Source of the DNA: Unio delphinus
Taxonomy: Eukaryota; Mollusca; Bivalvia; Unionida; Unionidae
Assembly (NCBI GenBank): GCA_029339505.1
Contig: JAQISU010000003.1
Location: 16,447,501-16,511,500 of the forward strand
DNA: 64,000 bases
Reading direction: 5' to 3'
The position numbers were made by a program, and so were the translations under genes. The notes beneath the pieces are model-generated. The model was not told where the DNA came from. It worked only from the letters and a program-made list of their open reading frames with translations, and searched no databases. Positions 50,249 to 64,000 of the stretch are shown here, piece by piece. Numbering within the stretch: the stretch's first letter is position 1; the number at the start of each line of letters is the position of its first letter.

Positions 50249-53200
50249 ATGGCGACAGACAGACAGTTACTAAAGGAATTTAAATCCATTGGAAAAGACG
50301 AACTTGGGTACGAGGGAGACAAACTAACTGAATTTATGGAAAGAAGTTTGAAAGAACATAAGGAAGAAAAAGCTAGAGAACGAGAACAATTAGCCATGGA
50401 ACGAGAGAATTAGAAACAGAAAGAAGTTGAACTAGCCCGACTACAGGCTGAGGAGAAGGCGAGAGAACGAGAACAATTAACCATGGAACGAGAGAAGGAG
50501 AAACAGAAAGAAGTTGAACTAGCCCGACTACAGGCTGAGGAGAAGGCGAGAGAACGAGAGCATGAGTTAGCCATGGAGAGACTAAGGCTCGAAGCCGAGT
50601 TCAGGAGGGGTGAAGAATCGAACGTACGTCCGGACACCCCGAGTAGTCGCGTGGTAAACAGACGACCCATACAGTTAACCATGCCGATGTTTAATGACAA
50701 GGATGAAATAATTGTCAACTTTTTGACGCAGTTTGAAAAGTTGGCCCTGGTTCACCAAATACCTAAGGACCAGTGGGCCATCAATATTTCAGCCTTTTTG
50801 CAGGGGGCGGCGAAAGATGTGTACCACAACATGACCCCAGCCGAGATAGACGATTATGACACTCTGAAGAAAGCTTTACTTCGCCACTATGAGTTGTCAG
50901 CGGAAACGTTCCAGAAACGTTTTAGGGAATCGTCAAAACGGGCTACCGAAACACACGCACAATTTCACAGTCGAGTGCGCGTGATTTTTTATAAATGGAT
51001 AAAAATGTCTGGCACCGCGTTAACGTACGAAGGTATTCGCGAAGAGATTTTAAAGGAAGACGTATTAAGTACCTACAGAAAAGATTTAATTGTGTTTTTG
51101 GCGGAGCGCGAATTCTCAACTTTGGATGAGATAAGCATAATGGCCGAGCGCTATGAAAGCGCGCATGCGCGTCCAACTACTTGGAATGGTAGGGACCGAC
51201 CTGGAATCGGTGAGCTTAGAAAGACCACTGAGGTGGCACCCCATAGACGAAATGGTCAAAATGGTGGGAGGCCAGGGGCCGGAAATCCCAGCCAAGTACA
51301 TTTCAGTGGGTCGGGAAAGACTCAAGGGGTAGATAGGGATACCTCGGGTAGAAGAGGTGAGCCAGTGTGTTATGGCTGTAATAAACCAGGCCATGTTGCC
51401 AAGGACTGTAGAAAGTATCGTCCGACAACGGTTAATTCGGTAACTCCGAATACTGTTAAGAAAGGGAAAACAGTGGAGTCTACGAATGTAGCGAGAGCTA
51501 CGGTAAATGGTGAGGAAACCACGGTGCTGTATGACACCGGCTGTAGTTACCCGGCCTTGGTAGATCGTAGATACTTCAAACCTGGAGATTATACAGGTGA
51601 GACGGTGGAAGTACAGTTTGCTAACAGGACGAAGGATTCGCTTCCGGTCGTTAGCATAGACCTTGATTCGCCATATGTAAAAGGGCGAATTCAAGCAGCG
51701 TGTTTGTCGGGACTGTCTCATGACGTAATATTAGGATGTAGGTATGTGTTGCCCCAACCTAACCCTATGACGTGTAACCCTATAAATGTCGGGTCAGTGG
51801 AGACGAGGGCTATGAAGCGAAGGTCAGGGTTGAAGCCGCTAAGATCCGTGACTTCGCCCATAGACATTTTGGTACCTGGTGAGTTAGAGAAGCTTCAAAA
51901 GGAAAATGTGTCTCTTGACAAGGTACGTAGGTACGCGACGGACGGGTCCGTACGGAAATTGCCAGACGGCGAGGCTAAGTTCGCAACAAAACGCGGTATT
52001 TTGTATCGGTACGCCAAGAAAGGGGTCGATACGTTTAAACAAGTTGTGGTACCCGTAGCGAAGCGCGACGAAGTGCTTAGGTTAGCACATGAGGGTCTTC
52101 TCGGAAGCCACATGGGCGTGGCGAAGACCAGAGATAGGTTGGTGAGGGAGTTTTATTGGCCAGGTGTGCATGGGGATGTGAGGAGGTTTTGTTTGTCATG
52201 TGACAAGTGTCAGCGAGTGGCACCGAAAACCTCCCACCGCCCAGTGCCACTAGGAACCACCCCACTAATAGATGAACCTTTCTCGAGAGTGGCGATGGAT
52301 TTAGTAGGTCCGATTAAGCCGGCGGCGGAAAGTGGAAATCGGTATATATTAACGGTCGTAGATTACGCTACCCGGTACCCGGAGGCAGTGGCCTTGAAGA
52401 ACATTGACTCAGTCACGGTGGCTGAGGCCTTGTTAGGGGTGTGGTCGAGAGTCGGAGTTCCAGACGAGATACTGACCGACCAAGGGACACAGTTCGTGAG
52501 CCAGGTGATGGAAGAGGTAAATAGATTACTCTCCATTAGACATCTGACAACTACCCCGTACCACCCGCAGTGTAATGTGTTGGTAGAACGTTTCAATGGG
52601 ACATTGAAACAGGCTTTAAAGAAGCTATGTGAAGGTCGACCTAGGGATTGGGATCGATACCTTCCGGCGATACTGTTCGCGTATCGTGAAGTACCGCAGG
52701 CAAGTTTGGGGTTTTCACCTTTTGAATTAGTTTATAGGCGGACGGTAAGGGGGCCCATGACTGTATTGAAACAGTTATGGACGGATGAGCAAGCATCCGA
52801 AGACGTGCGTACAACATACCAATATGTTGTCGACTTGCGTAACAAACTGGAAGAAGTTTGTAAATTGGCTCAGGAAAATCTCTGCGACGCAAGGGGACGT
52901 CAAGCCAAGTATTACAACAAAAGGGCAAAGGAACGTCACTTTGAGGTGGGTGACAAGGTGTTGTTGTTGTTGCCATTGGAGCACAACAAGCTGCACGTCT
53001 CATGGAGGGGGCCATTTGTTGTAACAGAGAAGAAAGGTGGACAAAACTACCGTATCCGAGTAGGGGATAAGGATAAGTTGTTCCACGTAAATCTTTTGAA
53101 GCGGTACCGTGTGCGAGAACCACCCACGGAGTTCGTGGTGGCTACCGTCGTGACGGAAGAATCCGACGACAACGCAGGGCAGGCGGAAGTACTCCATAGT

Positions 53201-53938
53201 TGTCCGTTGACGAGGGAGGAAACCTACGTCGACGTCACACTTGACGTTACGTTAACGTCAGACCAACGTAAAGAGGTGGAGTCGGTACTTCAAGAATATT
53301 CGAGCGTCTTAACAGAGAGACCGGGGAGGAGAGAGCTGAAGGAGTTCTCTTTGAAGCTGCTGGACGAAAACCTAGTAAAGTTAAGACCATATCCGTTGCC
53401 GTACGCGAAGTTAGAAGCGGTCCGTAAGGAAGTTGAAACTATGTTAGACTTGGGTATTATCGAACCAAGCGAGTCGGCGTATAGCTCTCCTGTTGTACTG
53501 GTCCAGAAGAAGGATGGGACACACAGATTTTGTGTCGACTACCGAAAGTTAAACCGAATTACAGAATTCCAGGTAGAACTTTTACCTGACCCTGAGTCTA
53601 TTTTCGCAGGAGTAACCCATGCTAAATATTTTTCTAAGATCGATCTGTCCAAAGGATACTGGCAAATTCCAGTCCGTAGTGAAGACAGAGCAAAACTCGC
53701 CTTTGCAACTCCAGATGGGACTTACCAGTGGGTGGTCATGCCATTCGGGGTGCAGAATGCGCCCAGTGTCTTCACCCGTATGATGCGGAAATTCCTTGAA
53801 CCATTGCGGGGAATGGGAGTTTCCAACTTCATGGACGATCTTCTATTAGCTACAGCTACATGGGAAGAACACATACTTTTGCTGAAAAACGTCTTAGAAC
53901 GACTACGACAATTTTTAGTGCTATTGCGAGTCCATTGA
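50249..53938 (+). pseudogene. gag-pol polyprotein, copy B
   Basis: Same architecture and same lesions as copy A: ATG 50249, in-frame TAG at 50411, open frame to 53938, integrase before RT, and RT truncated shortly after FMDD. Domain positions are those of copy A shifted by 24963 bases. The few amino-acid differences do not touch the catalytic residues of protease, integrase or RT. Confidence 0.88.
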
Positions 53939-54327
53939 CTGACTTGACTCGGAAGAAAGCGCCGACCAAAGTAGTATGGACAGACGCATGTGAACGCGCA
54001 TTTCAGACGCTAAAAGACAGACTGACGTCAGACGCCATAGTTAAGTTACCTGACGTGACACGGGATTTTGTTTTGAGGACAGATGCTTGTGATAGAGGTT
54101 TAGGTGCAGTGTTACTGCAAGAACACGAGGGAAGCTTATTCCCAGTTGCGTATGGAAGTAGGAAACCGTCAAATGCGGAAATTAATTATTCAGTGTCGGA
54201 GAAAGAATGTTTGGCAATTATCTTTGGAATAACTAAGTTCCAACGGTATCTGTATGGTAGGAAGTTTACTTTGGAAACAGATCATCAACCACTGGCGTAT
54301 TTGGCCCAGGCGAAATTAACTAACTAA
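53898..54327 (+). pseudogene. RNase H fragment, copy B
   Basis: Out-of-frame RNase H as in copy A, cut after LETDHQPLAYLAQAKLTN by the junction at 54325. A stop follows at once in the neighbouring sequence. Confidence 0.85.
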
Positions 54328-55016
54328 TCTTTGGGTTAGGTGTTTTTTTTACTACGTCATTTAAGAGGAATATGGCCTTGACTCACATGAACATATCTAC
54401 AGATTAATTTTGTGTCCACGTGAAAGTATTGTTATACACTGAAGCTATTTTCGATGTGTACCGTACTTGAGAAAGATACAAATAGTCAACTGCACTCGTT
54501 ACACCCTGCAAAGTAACCATTGTTTATTTCAAAACAGGATTAACCCCAATAATAGGGTCTTATAAATGCTACAGCCTACCTCTGTAGGTATGGTTTATAG
54601 TACTTGCTGACGCAGATAAAATAAATGTTGGTTTACTACTTAAGATAATTCAATATCAAGACGTTTTAGCAAACTCATTATGTATGTGTGCATGCCTAAT
54701 GAAACAATATGTTGCAATCGATATGATAAACTTGTAACGTATGTGTAGGAGACGAGAAAATATGATATGTGTAACGACCAAGCTTTGTAAACATTTTCTA
54801 CTACGTTACATTGACATATTGACAGAATGTGTAAGGTATTGATGATTTCTGTGTAAAAGGATTTAAAAACCTTATAAATCCTTCAACTTGACCAAGGTCG
54901 CAATTAACATTTTCTGAAAACCGCTGTCATCTTTATGGAAGCAAAAAATGCAAAACTCAAACTGAAGTAATCATGTTTACAATGAATAATTATTTTAATA
55001 TATAACTGATATATAT

Positions 55017-55837
55017 TGTTACGGCTTTTGGATTTAAATCATTTATTTTTTTTTAATTGTTAAATCTAAATTTGTCATTTAAGGTTTAATATTCATTAAT
55101 TGGGAAATTATTCTGGAAAGTTCTGTTTGACTTAGACTCTAACTGTAAACAAGTTTTTGTCCTTGGCTTGTTGACCTAATTCCTGACCCTGCTTTAGACA
55201 TTGTCAACAAGCATCTAAAACTTTTGGTTAATTTCAAGGACAACGTTTTATTTTTAGTTCTTGGGGGCAGGAAATATCTAGATCATTTCATTAATACGTG
55301 ACTTGGTGAAGGTAGACTCTTCCTCTGACCTTCTATCAATTTCTAGAAAATCACGTGATCCCTTGTTTACATATTAAAAACGGGTATTTAAATCATTGTA
55401 CTGGAAGAGAGATTCAGTAGAATCTCTGGGCTTTAAGATATTAGTTGTGTATATTTATTTGAGTTATAATTATTCTGTCAATTCATTGAAGAAAGAGGAT
55501 TTATTATCTATTTGGAGGAGAAAACATGTGCTCATAATTCATTTGGATGATAAATTAAACAAGAACTGCATCACGTGACATTGTCAGCCATTTTGGAACA
55601 TCGTCAAGATTCGAACCTGGAACTATTAGAACATTTATTTATCAGGACTCTTACAATTCCATTAGTGGATTATTTTTGTGAATTCTATATTGGATTAATA
55701 TTGGATTTGATTCTTTAAAACTGTAAGTTTATTTATTTTATGAAAATAATTGTACTTAATAAATTCATTGTTCAATTTATACAAGCTTGTTAGTTTTCAC
55801 TCTTTCTGTGTTGCTGCTTATTCGAGCCTAATCACGT

Positions 55838-55841
<4 letters not shown>
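55017..55841 (+). mobile_element. solo LTR candidate, second copy
   Basis: Counterpart of 18617-19441 at an offset of exactly 36400, with the same TGTTACG...CGTAACA ends. It is part of the segmental duplication and so not an independent insertion. Confidence 0.6.
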
Positions 55842-55907
<66 letters not shown>

Positions 55908-55928
55908 CTTATTCGAGCCTAATCACGT

Positions 55929-55987
<59 letters not shown>

Positions 55988-56066
55988 GCTATGTATTATG
56001 TTGTTTACAAAAAAGTATGACTATAATCATGTAAAAAAACACAGTAAAATTTAAATGTACATACCA

Positions 56067-56129
<63 letters not shown>

Positions 56130-56130
56130 C
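55841..56130. repeat. (AT)n arrays with LTR-tail copy, and (TTA)n array
   Basis: As at 19441-19780: AT run, 26-base LTR tail (55907-55932), AT run, unique bases, then a (TTA)n array from about 56067 to 56130. The AT runs are shorter and the TTA run slightly longer than in copy 1. Confidence 0.9.
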
Positions 56131-56364
56131 ATCATCAGATGAAAACATGTAGAAAAAAAATTCTCCCATATTGTACTTAATTGTTTAAACAAAGTTAAGT
56201 ACATATATACATCAGTCAAAACTTAAAAGATTGAGACAATTGGCTTAAAATACCAGGGTATTATATAACTATTTTAAAGCAATAAATAACCCGGAAAACT
56301 GGCACAATGGAAAAGGAATATAAAAAGGGATATCACAAGGTGACAAATAAAGTATTCAATATGA

Positions 56365-58493
56365 ATATCATTAGGGTAAGCCATAACGTAGTCATTATAC
56401 AAGTCCTAATATCATTAGGGTGATCCATAAGTTAGTCATTATACAAGTCTAAATAACATTAGGGTGTTCCATAAGTTAGTCATTATACAAGTCTGAATAT
56501 CATTAGGGAATTCCATAAGTTAGTCATTATACAAGTCTGAATATCAATAAGGTGTTCCATAAGTTAGTCATTATACAAGTCTGAATATCATTAGGGTGTT
56601 CCATAAGTTAGTCATTATACAAGTCTGAATATCATTAGGACGATCCATAGGTTGGTCATTATACAAGTCTGAATATCATTAGGGCGATCCATAAGTTAGC
56701 CATTATACAAGTCTGAATATCATTAGGGTGTTCCATAAGTTAGTCATTATACAAGTCTGAATATCAATAAGGTTTTCCATAAGTTAGTCATTATACAAGT
56801 CTGAATATCATTAAAGAGTTCAATATGTTAGTCATTATACAAGTCTGAATATCATTAGGGTGTTCCATAAGTTAGTCATTATACAAGTCTGAATATCATT
56901 AGGGCGATCCATAGGTTGGTCATTATACAAGTCTGAATATCATTAGGGTGTTCCATAAGTTAGTCATTATACAAGTCTGAATATCATTAGGGTGTTCCAT
57001 AAGTTAGTCATTATACAAGTCTGAATATCATTAGGTGTTCCATAAGTTAGTCATTATACAAGTCTGAATATCATTAGGGTGTTCCATAAGTTAGTCATTA
57101 TACAAGTCTGAATATCATTAGGTGTTCCATAAGTTAATCATTATACAAGTCTGAATATCATTAGGGCGATTCACAAGTTAGTCATTATACACGTCTGAAT
57201 ATCATTAGGGTGTTCCATAAGTTAGTCATTATACAAGTCTGAATATCATTAGGGCGATCCATAGGTTGGTCATTATACAAGTCTGAATATCATTAGGGCG
57301 ATCCATAAGTTAGTCATTATACAAGTCTGAATATCATTAGGGCGATCCATAGGTTGGTCATTATACAAGTCTGAATATCATTAGGGTGTTCCATAAGTTA
57401 GTCATTATACAAGTCTGAATATCATTAGGGTGTTCCATAAGTTAGTCATTATACAAGTCTGAATATCAAAAAGGTGTTCCATAAGTTAGTCATTATACAA
57501 GTCTAAATATCATTAGGGTGTTCCATAAGTTAGTCATTATACAAGTCTGAATATCATTAGGTGTTCCATAAGTTAATCATTATACAAGTCTGAATATCAT
57601 TAGGGCGATCCACAAGTTAGTCATTATACAAGTCTGAATATCATTAGGGTGTTCCATAAGTTAGTCATTATACAAGTCTGAATATCATTAAAGAGTTCCA
57701 TATGTTAGTCATTATACAAGTCTGAATATCATTAGGGTGTTCCATAAGTTAGTCATTATACAAGTCTGAATATCATTAGGGCGATCCATAGGTTGGTCAT
57801 TATACAAGTCTGAATATCAATAAGGTTTTGCATAGGTTAGTCATTATACAAGTCTGAATATCATTAAAGAGTTCCATATGTTAGTCATTATACAAGTCTG
57901 AATATCATTAGGGTGTTCCATAAGTTAGTCATTATACATGTCTGAATATCATTAGGGCGATCCAAAGGTTGGTCATTATACAAGTCTGAATATCATTAGG
58001 GCGATCCATAAGTTAGTCATTATACAAGTCTGAATATCATTAAGGTGTTCCATAAGTTAGTCATTATACAAGTCTGAATATCAATAAGGTTTTTCATAAG
58101 TTAGTCATTATACAAGTCTGAATATCAATAAGGTGTTCCATAAGTTAGTCATTACACAAGTCTGAATATCATTAGGGCGATCCATAGGTTGGTCATTATA
58201 CAAGTCTGAATATCATTAGGGTGATCCATAAGTTAGTCATTATACAAGTCTGAATATCAATAAGGTGTTCCATAAGTTAGTCATTATACAAGTCTGAGTA
58301 TCATTAAAGAGTTCCATATGTTAGTCATTATACAAGTCTGAATATCATTAGGGTGTTCCATAAGTTAGTCATTATACAAGTCTGAATATCAATAAGGTGT
58401 TCCATTTGTTAGTCATTATACAAGTCTGAATATCATTAGGGTGTCCCATAAGTTAGTCATTATACAAGTCTGAATATCATTAGGGTGTTCCAT
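56365..58493. repeat. 44-bp minisatellite array, second copy
   Basis: Same order of unit variants as 20951-23079, so the array was copied as a block and has hardly changed since. It runs into the 5' LTR at 58494. Confidence 0.95.
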
Positions 58494-60230
58494 TGTCAAG
58501 TGCCAAATTTTTCGTCAGTGACATCCAGTAATTAATTCGTAGGCTAGCCGACAATCAACTGTCTTGGAGTAGAGTTTGGAACGGAAAGAATGTTAGTTAC
58601 CTCGGTCAGACTGTTACAATAATTAGAGTGAAAACGGACTGAGTGTTTGACACGTTAAAAGTATGTGATTCCTCACGCAGAGCTTTCAAAAATGATTGAG
58701 ACAAATGATAAGGTGATGTTTCGATCCTAAGTGGCATTTTTGGCATCTTGATAGACGGTTTTCATAAGGTCAGTAAGAATAGCATTTATTCCGATTGGGC
58801 GAATGTATAGGGAAGGGGGTGTGTCAGACCCCAGAATCGGGGAAATATATACTTCGTATCAAACGAGGTTAGTCAGTCTAGGAAGATCTCTGCAAGAGAG
58901 GAAGTAGAAACTACATAGTCAAGACTCCGAGCGTGCTTTGAAAGACAGACGTTCGTTAAAAATTGGGTTCCAGTTAAACTGAATGTGCAACGATTGTAAG
59001 ACGCCAAAAACACAAGGTATTTAACTCAAATTCACCTTTATCATGATGTAATGTATATGCTGTTTATCTTTGGCATAGATGCATAATATATCGATACTAC
59101 GATACAAATAGTTCAGTATTACATTGATTTAATAACGTACTTTGATATGTTTCTTTGTTACAGATGCATGATGTGTTCATATTTTGTATGAATAGTCGGT
59201 TTTACAGTGATTTAATAATGTATTTTGAATTCTGAATTAGCATTTTTTACCTTATATACTTAGGTAGGTAAATGGGTGATGTAGAAAACCCGCCGTGTAC
59301 ATTTATGATTGGAAAGTGTTACATTAATTTGAATTTATCATATTAGTAAATATGGATTGTGTGTTATGATATATTGCCTCACTTTACGTAATGATTTACG
59401 GGAATATATGACTTTCCCGAATTCTGATGTCGATAATTAGCAGTATAGCTCTATTGATCTGAAGACCTGTATAGTATTTGTTAGCCGTATAAATGATAAC
59501 ACTGATAGTAAGATCTGATTTTTCGAACCTGGAAACGGACTTACTATCTCAACTCTGAAAGTAACGAGATACTTAGGGTGTTTTACCCTTTTCTTTTACA
59601 AGGAAAATAGTTTATTTTGGCAAGAGTGAGAATCAGCGAGAAGTCAAAGGAAAAGAGAAAAAAAAAAAGAAGTAAGAAGTCAGAGTGTGGAATTCCCGTT
59701 CGATCAAAGGGCAAGCTGAAGTCGGACGCACGCAGGGAAAAGAAAGAAAAACCAGTCGACGAAAAAGGTCATTTTGAATCACCCAACAGTCCAATGTTAA
59801 ATGAACATTCTATTCCTTGATGAAATTTACTCTCAGTATTAACGGCTAACTTCATTTATTTTTCATTAGTGTTTGGATTCTTATGAATGTATCCATTATT
59901 TTAAAGCTTTAGTTTATGTATTTTCTGAACTAAGTGTATTCAGAAAGAGAGATATTGTAGTTCACAGTGTCATTCTTTTCTTAATTGTATTTTTAATTAA
60001 ATTCATATTTTATCTTTACGGGGGCTCGTGTATTGTCTTGTTCAAAGCACCATCTCAGATTTCTATAACCACTGACCGGGCAGATTACACCGTAAAGATC
60101 ATCTTCTAGATAACGATAATTAGTGGGAGGCGGTCTTCAAGTGTTGTTTTCCAAGTTGCGCAATACCTCTGACCAGGCCTTGTGCAATATTGTACTAATG
60201 CCATTTTGATAACCGGAGCACCCCATTACA
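58494..60230 (+). repeat. 5' LTR, copy C
   Basis: Matches 23080-24816 at an offset of 35414, with the same length. The primer binding site candidate follows at about 60234. Confidence 0.93.
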
Positions 60231-60699
60231 AAGTGGGGACCTCGTCCTGGAATTTGAAGTAATCTGAGCGTATTTTGAACAAAGGCATAAATTTGTTATT
60301 ATTATTAAGTAGGAATCGAGCGAATCAAACATTGTCTGCTATTTTGTATACTTGCATGCAAATTGTTTACGTTAAAAGTGGTTTGTAGAATTTGAGATTT
60401 ATACCTTCTGTGTGAAATTAATATAAAGCGCTAGAGCCGTACAACCTAAAAAGTCTCTTGAGACAAGAGCCAATATAGGGCCTGTACTGCGTTTAGACAG
60501 CAATTAATCACGTCTCGTTAGCAGTATCCCACTGTTACCGGAATTTCTGTCTGGTCAATTAATTGCGGCTGATTCGACCTGTCCATCTCGCTGCAGATAA
60601 GGTTATTTTAGGTCAAACTATTTTTGTAGGTAGAATTCGGTTATTGTAGGTCAGTTAAGGACATAGTTCTAGAGAAAAAGGAAAGACAAAACATACGTA

Positions 60700-63600
60700 A
60701 TGGCGACAGACAGACAGTTACTAAAGGAATTTAAATCCATTGGAAAAGACGAACTTGGGTACGAGGGAGACAAACTAACTGAATTTATGGAAAGAAGTTT
60801 GAAAGAACATAAGGAAGAAAAGGCTAGAGAACGAGAACAATTAGCCAAGGAACGAGAGAATTAGAAACAGAAAGAAGTTGAACTAGCCCGACTACAGGCT
60901 GAGGAGAAGGCGAGAGAACGAGAACAATTAACCATGGAACGAGAGAAGGAGAAACAGAAAGAAGTTGAACTAGCCCGACTACAGGCTGAGGAGAAGGCGA
61001 GAGAACGAGAGCATGAGTTAGCCATGGAGAGACTAAGGCTCGAAGCCGAGTTCAGGAGGGGTGAAGAATCGAACGTACGTCCGGACACCCCGAGTAGTCG
61101 CGTGGTAAACAGACGACCCATACAGTTAACCATGCCGATGTTTAATGACAAGGATGAAATAATTGTCAACTTTTTGACGCAGTTTGAAAAGTTGGCCCTG
61201 GTTCACCAAATACCTAAGGACCAGTGGGCCATCAATATTTCAGCCTTTTTGCAGGGGGCGGCGAAAGATGTGTACCACAACATGACCCCAGCCGAGATAG
61301 ACGATTATGACACTCTGAAGAAAGCTTTACTTCGCCACTATGAGTTGTCAGCGGAAACGTTCCGGAAACGTTTTAGGGAATCGTCAAAACGGGCTACCGA
61401 AACACACGCGCAATTTCACAGTCGAGTGCGCGTGATTTTTTATAAATGGATAAAAATGTCTGGCACCGCGTTAACGTACGAAGGTATTCGCGAAGAGATT
61501 TTAAAGGAAGACGTATTAAGTACCTACAGAAAAGATTTAATTGTGTTTTTGGCGGAGCGCGAATTCTCAACTTTGGATGAGATAAGCATAATGGCCGAGC
61601 GCTATGAAAGCGCGCATGCGCGTCCAACTACTTGGAATGGTAGGGACCGACCTGGAATCGGTGAGCTTAGAAAGACCACTGAGGTGGCACCCCATAGACG
61701 AAATGGTCAAAATGGTGGGAGGCCAGGGGCCGGAAATCCCAGCCAAGTACATTTCAGTGGGTCGGGAAAGACTCAAGGGGTAGATAGGGATACCTCGGGT
61801 AGAAGAGGTGAGCCAGTGTGTTATGGCTGTAATAAACCAGGCCATGTTGCCAAGGACTGTAGAAAGTATCGTCCGACAACGGTTAATTCGGTAACTCCGA
61901 ATACTGTTAAGAAAGGGAAAACAGTGGAGTCTACGAATGTAGCGAGAGCTACGGTAAATGGTGAGGAAACCACGGTGCTGTATGACACCGGCTGTAGTTA
62001 CCCGGCCTTGGTAGATCGTAGATACTTCAAACCTGGAGATTATACAGGTGAGACGGTGGAAGTACAGTTTGCTAACAGGACGAAGGATTCGCTTCCGGTC
62101 GTTAGCATAGACCTTGATTCGCCATATGTAAAAGGGCGAATTCAAGCAGCGTGTTTGTCGGGACTGTCTCATGACGTAATATTAGGATGTAGGTATGTGT
62201 TGCCCCAACCTAACCCTATGACGTGTAACCCTATAAATGTCGGGTCAGTGGAGACGAGGGCTATGAAGCGAAGGTCAGGGTTGAAGCCGCTAAGATCCGT
62301 GACTTCGCCCATAGACATTTTGGTACCTGGTGAGTTAGAGAAGCTTCAAAAGGAAAATGTGTCTCTTGACAAGGTACGTAGGTACGCGACGGACGGGTCC
62401 GTACGGAAATTGCCAGACGGCGAGGCTAAGTTCGCAACAAAACGCGGTATTTTGTATCGGTACGCCAAGAAAGGGGTCGATACGTTTAAACAAGTTGTGG
62501 TACCCGTAGCGAAGCGCGACGAAGTGCTTAGGTTAGCACATGAGGGTCTTCTCGGAAGCCACATGGGCGTGGCGAAGACCAGAGATAGGTTGGTGAGGGA
62601 GTTTTATTGGCCAGGTGTGCATGGGGATGTGAGGAGGTTTTGTTTGTCATGTGACAAGTGTCAGCGAGTGGCACCGAAAACCTCCCACCGCCCAGTGCCA
62701 CTAGGAACCACCCCACTAATAGATGAACCTTTCTCGAGAGTGGCGATGGATTTAGTAGGTCCGATTAAGCCGGCGGCGGAAAGTGGAAATCGGTATATAT
62801 TAACGGTCGTAGATTACGCTACCCGGTACCCGGAGGCAGTGGCCTTGAAGAACATTGACTCAGTCACGGTGGCTGAGGCCTTGTTAGGGGTGTGGTCGAG
62901 AGTCGGAGTTCCAGACGAGATACTGACCGACCAAGGGACACAGTTCGTGAGCCAGGTGATGGAAGAGGTAAATAGATTACTCTCCATTAGACATCTGACA
63001 ACTACCCCGTACCACCCGCAGTGTAATGTGTTGGTAGAACGTTTCAATGGGACATTGAAACAGGCTTTAAAGAAGCTATGTGAAGGTCGACCTAGGGATT
63101 GGGATCGATACCTTCCGGCGATACTGTTCGCGTATCGTGAAGTACCGCAGGCAAGTTTGGGGTTTTCACCTTTTGAATTAGTTTATAGGCGGACGGTAAG
63201 GGGGCCCATGGCTGTATTGAAACAGTTATGGACGGATGAGCAAGCATCCGAAGACGTGCGTACAACATACCAATATGTTGTCGACTTGCGTAACAAACTG
63301 GAAGAAGTTTGTAAATTGGCTCAGGAAAATCTCTGCGACGCAAGGGGACGTCAAGCCAAGTATTACAACAAAAGGGCAGAGGAACGTCACTTTGAGGTGG
63401 GTGACAAGGTGTTGTTGTTGTTGCCATTGGAGCACAACAAGCTGCACGTCTCATGGAGGGGGCCATTTGTTGTAACAGAGAAGAAAGGTGGACAAAACTA
63501 CCGTATCCGAGTAGGGGATAAGGATAAGTTGTTCCACGTAAATCTTTTGAAGCGGTACCGTGTGCGAGAACCACCCACGGAGTTCGTGGTGGCTACCGTC

Positions 63601-64000
63601 GTGACGGAAGAATCCGACGACAACGCAGGGCAGGCGGAAGTACTCCATAGTTGTCCGTTGACGAGGGAGGAAACCTACGTCGACGTCACACTTGATGTTA
63701 CGTTAACGTCAGACCAACGTAAAGAGGTGGAGTCGGTACTTCAAGAATATTCGAGCGTCTTAACAGAGAGACCGGGGAGGAGAGAGCTGAAGGAGTTCTC
63801 TTTGAAGCTGCTGGACGAAAACCCAGTAAAGTTAAGACCATATCCGTTGCCGTACGCGAAGTTAGAAGCGGTCCGTAAGGAAGTTGAAACTATGTTAGAC
63901 TTGGGTATTATCGAACCAAGCGAGTCGGCGTATAGCTCTCCTGTTGTACTGGTCCAGAAGAAGGATGGGACACACAGATTTTGTGTCGACTACCGAAAGT
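60700..64000 (+). pseudogene. gag-pol polyprotein, copy C (partial)
   Basis: ATG 60700, same TAG at 60862, then open to the window end inside RT (CVDYRK). One codon before the TAG region differs from copy A (ATGG to AAGG at about 60847), and a Lys to Glu change is seen near 63379. Domain order is the same as in copy A. The RT lesion lies beyond the window. Confidence 0.88.

Larger units (their letters stand above)
49482..54325 (+). mobile_element. Gmr1-like retrotransposon, copy B (truncated both ends)
   Basis: Starts inside the 5' LTR (49482 corresponds to 23852) and ends within RNase H at 54325, where it abuts the second copy of the segmental duplication at 54326. It has no 3' LTR, polypurine tract or target duplication. 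It is nearly identical to copy A, with a handful of base changes (for example R to Q in gag, A to T after integrase, P to L before RT). Confidence 0.92.
54326..64000. repeat. segmental duplication, copy 2
   Basis: Near-identical to 17926-28586, in the same orientation, 36.4 kb away, and cut by the window end. It lacks the 947-bp tandem duplication. Single-base differences are sparse (for example ACTATTGG/ACTTTTGG at 18817/55217). Confidence 0.92.
58494..64000 (+). mobile_element. Gmr1-like retrotransposon, copy C (runs off the window)
   Basis: Begins with a full 5' LTR preceded by the same TCCAT as copy A and includes leader, gag, protease, integrase and the start of RT. Since flanks and target site equal those of copy A, it is the same insertion duplicated. 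Confidence 0.93.

Noticed and set aside
49482..54325. Treating copy B as an independent retrotransposition
   Set aside because: It has no complete LTR, target duplication or unique flank on the right. It may derive from the same duplication event as copy C.

Overview
The window is animal nuclear DNA, most likely from a mollusc and probably a bivalve. The evidence is AT-rich sequence full of long (TA)n, (GA)n and (TG)n microsatellites, intron-split genes, a C1q-domain exon (a family greatly expanded in bivalves), two tRNA-headed SINE families, a Gmr1-like LTR retrotransposon and a complete Polinton/Maverick-type DNA transposon. The species assignment is inference.

Layout. 1-17925: single-copy host sequence with a two-exon Myb/SANT-like gene (exons near 1.4-1.8 kb and 7.0-7.7 kb, with a one-base frame break in the first), the terminal exon of a C1q-domain gene (about 10.2-10.6 kb, minus strand), SINEs and microsatellites. 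17926-32170: a block holding a solo LTR, AT and TTA arrays and a 44-bp minisatellite. A full 8.2-kb Gmr1-like retrotransposon (23080-31304) is inserted in the minisatellite. 32480-47843: a decayed LINE-like coding remnant split by a 14.8-kb Polinton (32834-47637). 48545-49481: SINE and unremarkable sequence. 49482-54325: a second, truncated copy of the retrotransposon. 54326-64000: a near-identical duplicate of 17926 to about 28586, running off the window.

The Polinton carries a virus-like gene set. A leftward block of structural genes (spike-like protein, membrane protein, small beta-rich protein, coiled-coil protein, adenain-like protease, core protein, double-jelly-roll major capsid candidate, a pX-like protein and a basic/acidic linker protein) is followed by two more leftward genes, one an HNH homing endonuclease. 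A large rightward gene fuses a family B DNA polymerase to an SF1 helicase, with an HNH domain just beyond it in another frame. Then come a leftward DDE integrase, a leftward zinc ribbon with a phospholipase A2 domain in the -1 frame, and a rightward packaging ATPase whose last codons lie in the right terminal repeat. By family analogy, polymerase and helicase copy the DNA, integrase inserts it, and ATPase, protease and capsid proteins would form particles. Whether this copy makes particles cannot be told from sequence.

The observations most worth a second look are: two domain junctions of the Polinton that both break in poly-A lysine linkers, one of them exactly at an A AAA AAC heptamer; a pair of tandem hairpins upstream of the structural block whose stems differ at five positions, all compensated; the polymerase-helicase fusion and two separate HNH nucleases; and the integrase-before-reverse-transcriptase order of the LTR element, whose copies share a stop codon in gag and a deletion in reverse transcriptase.
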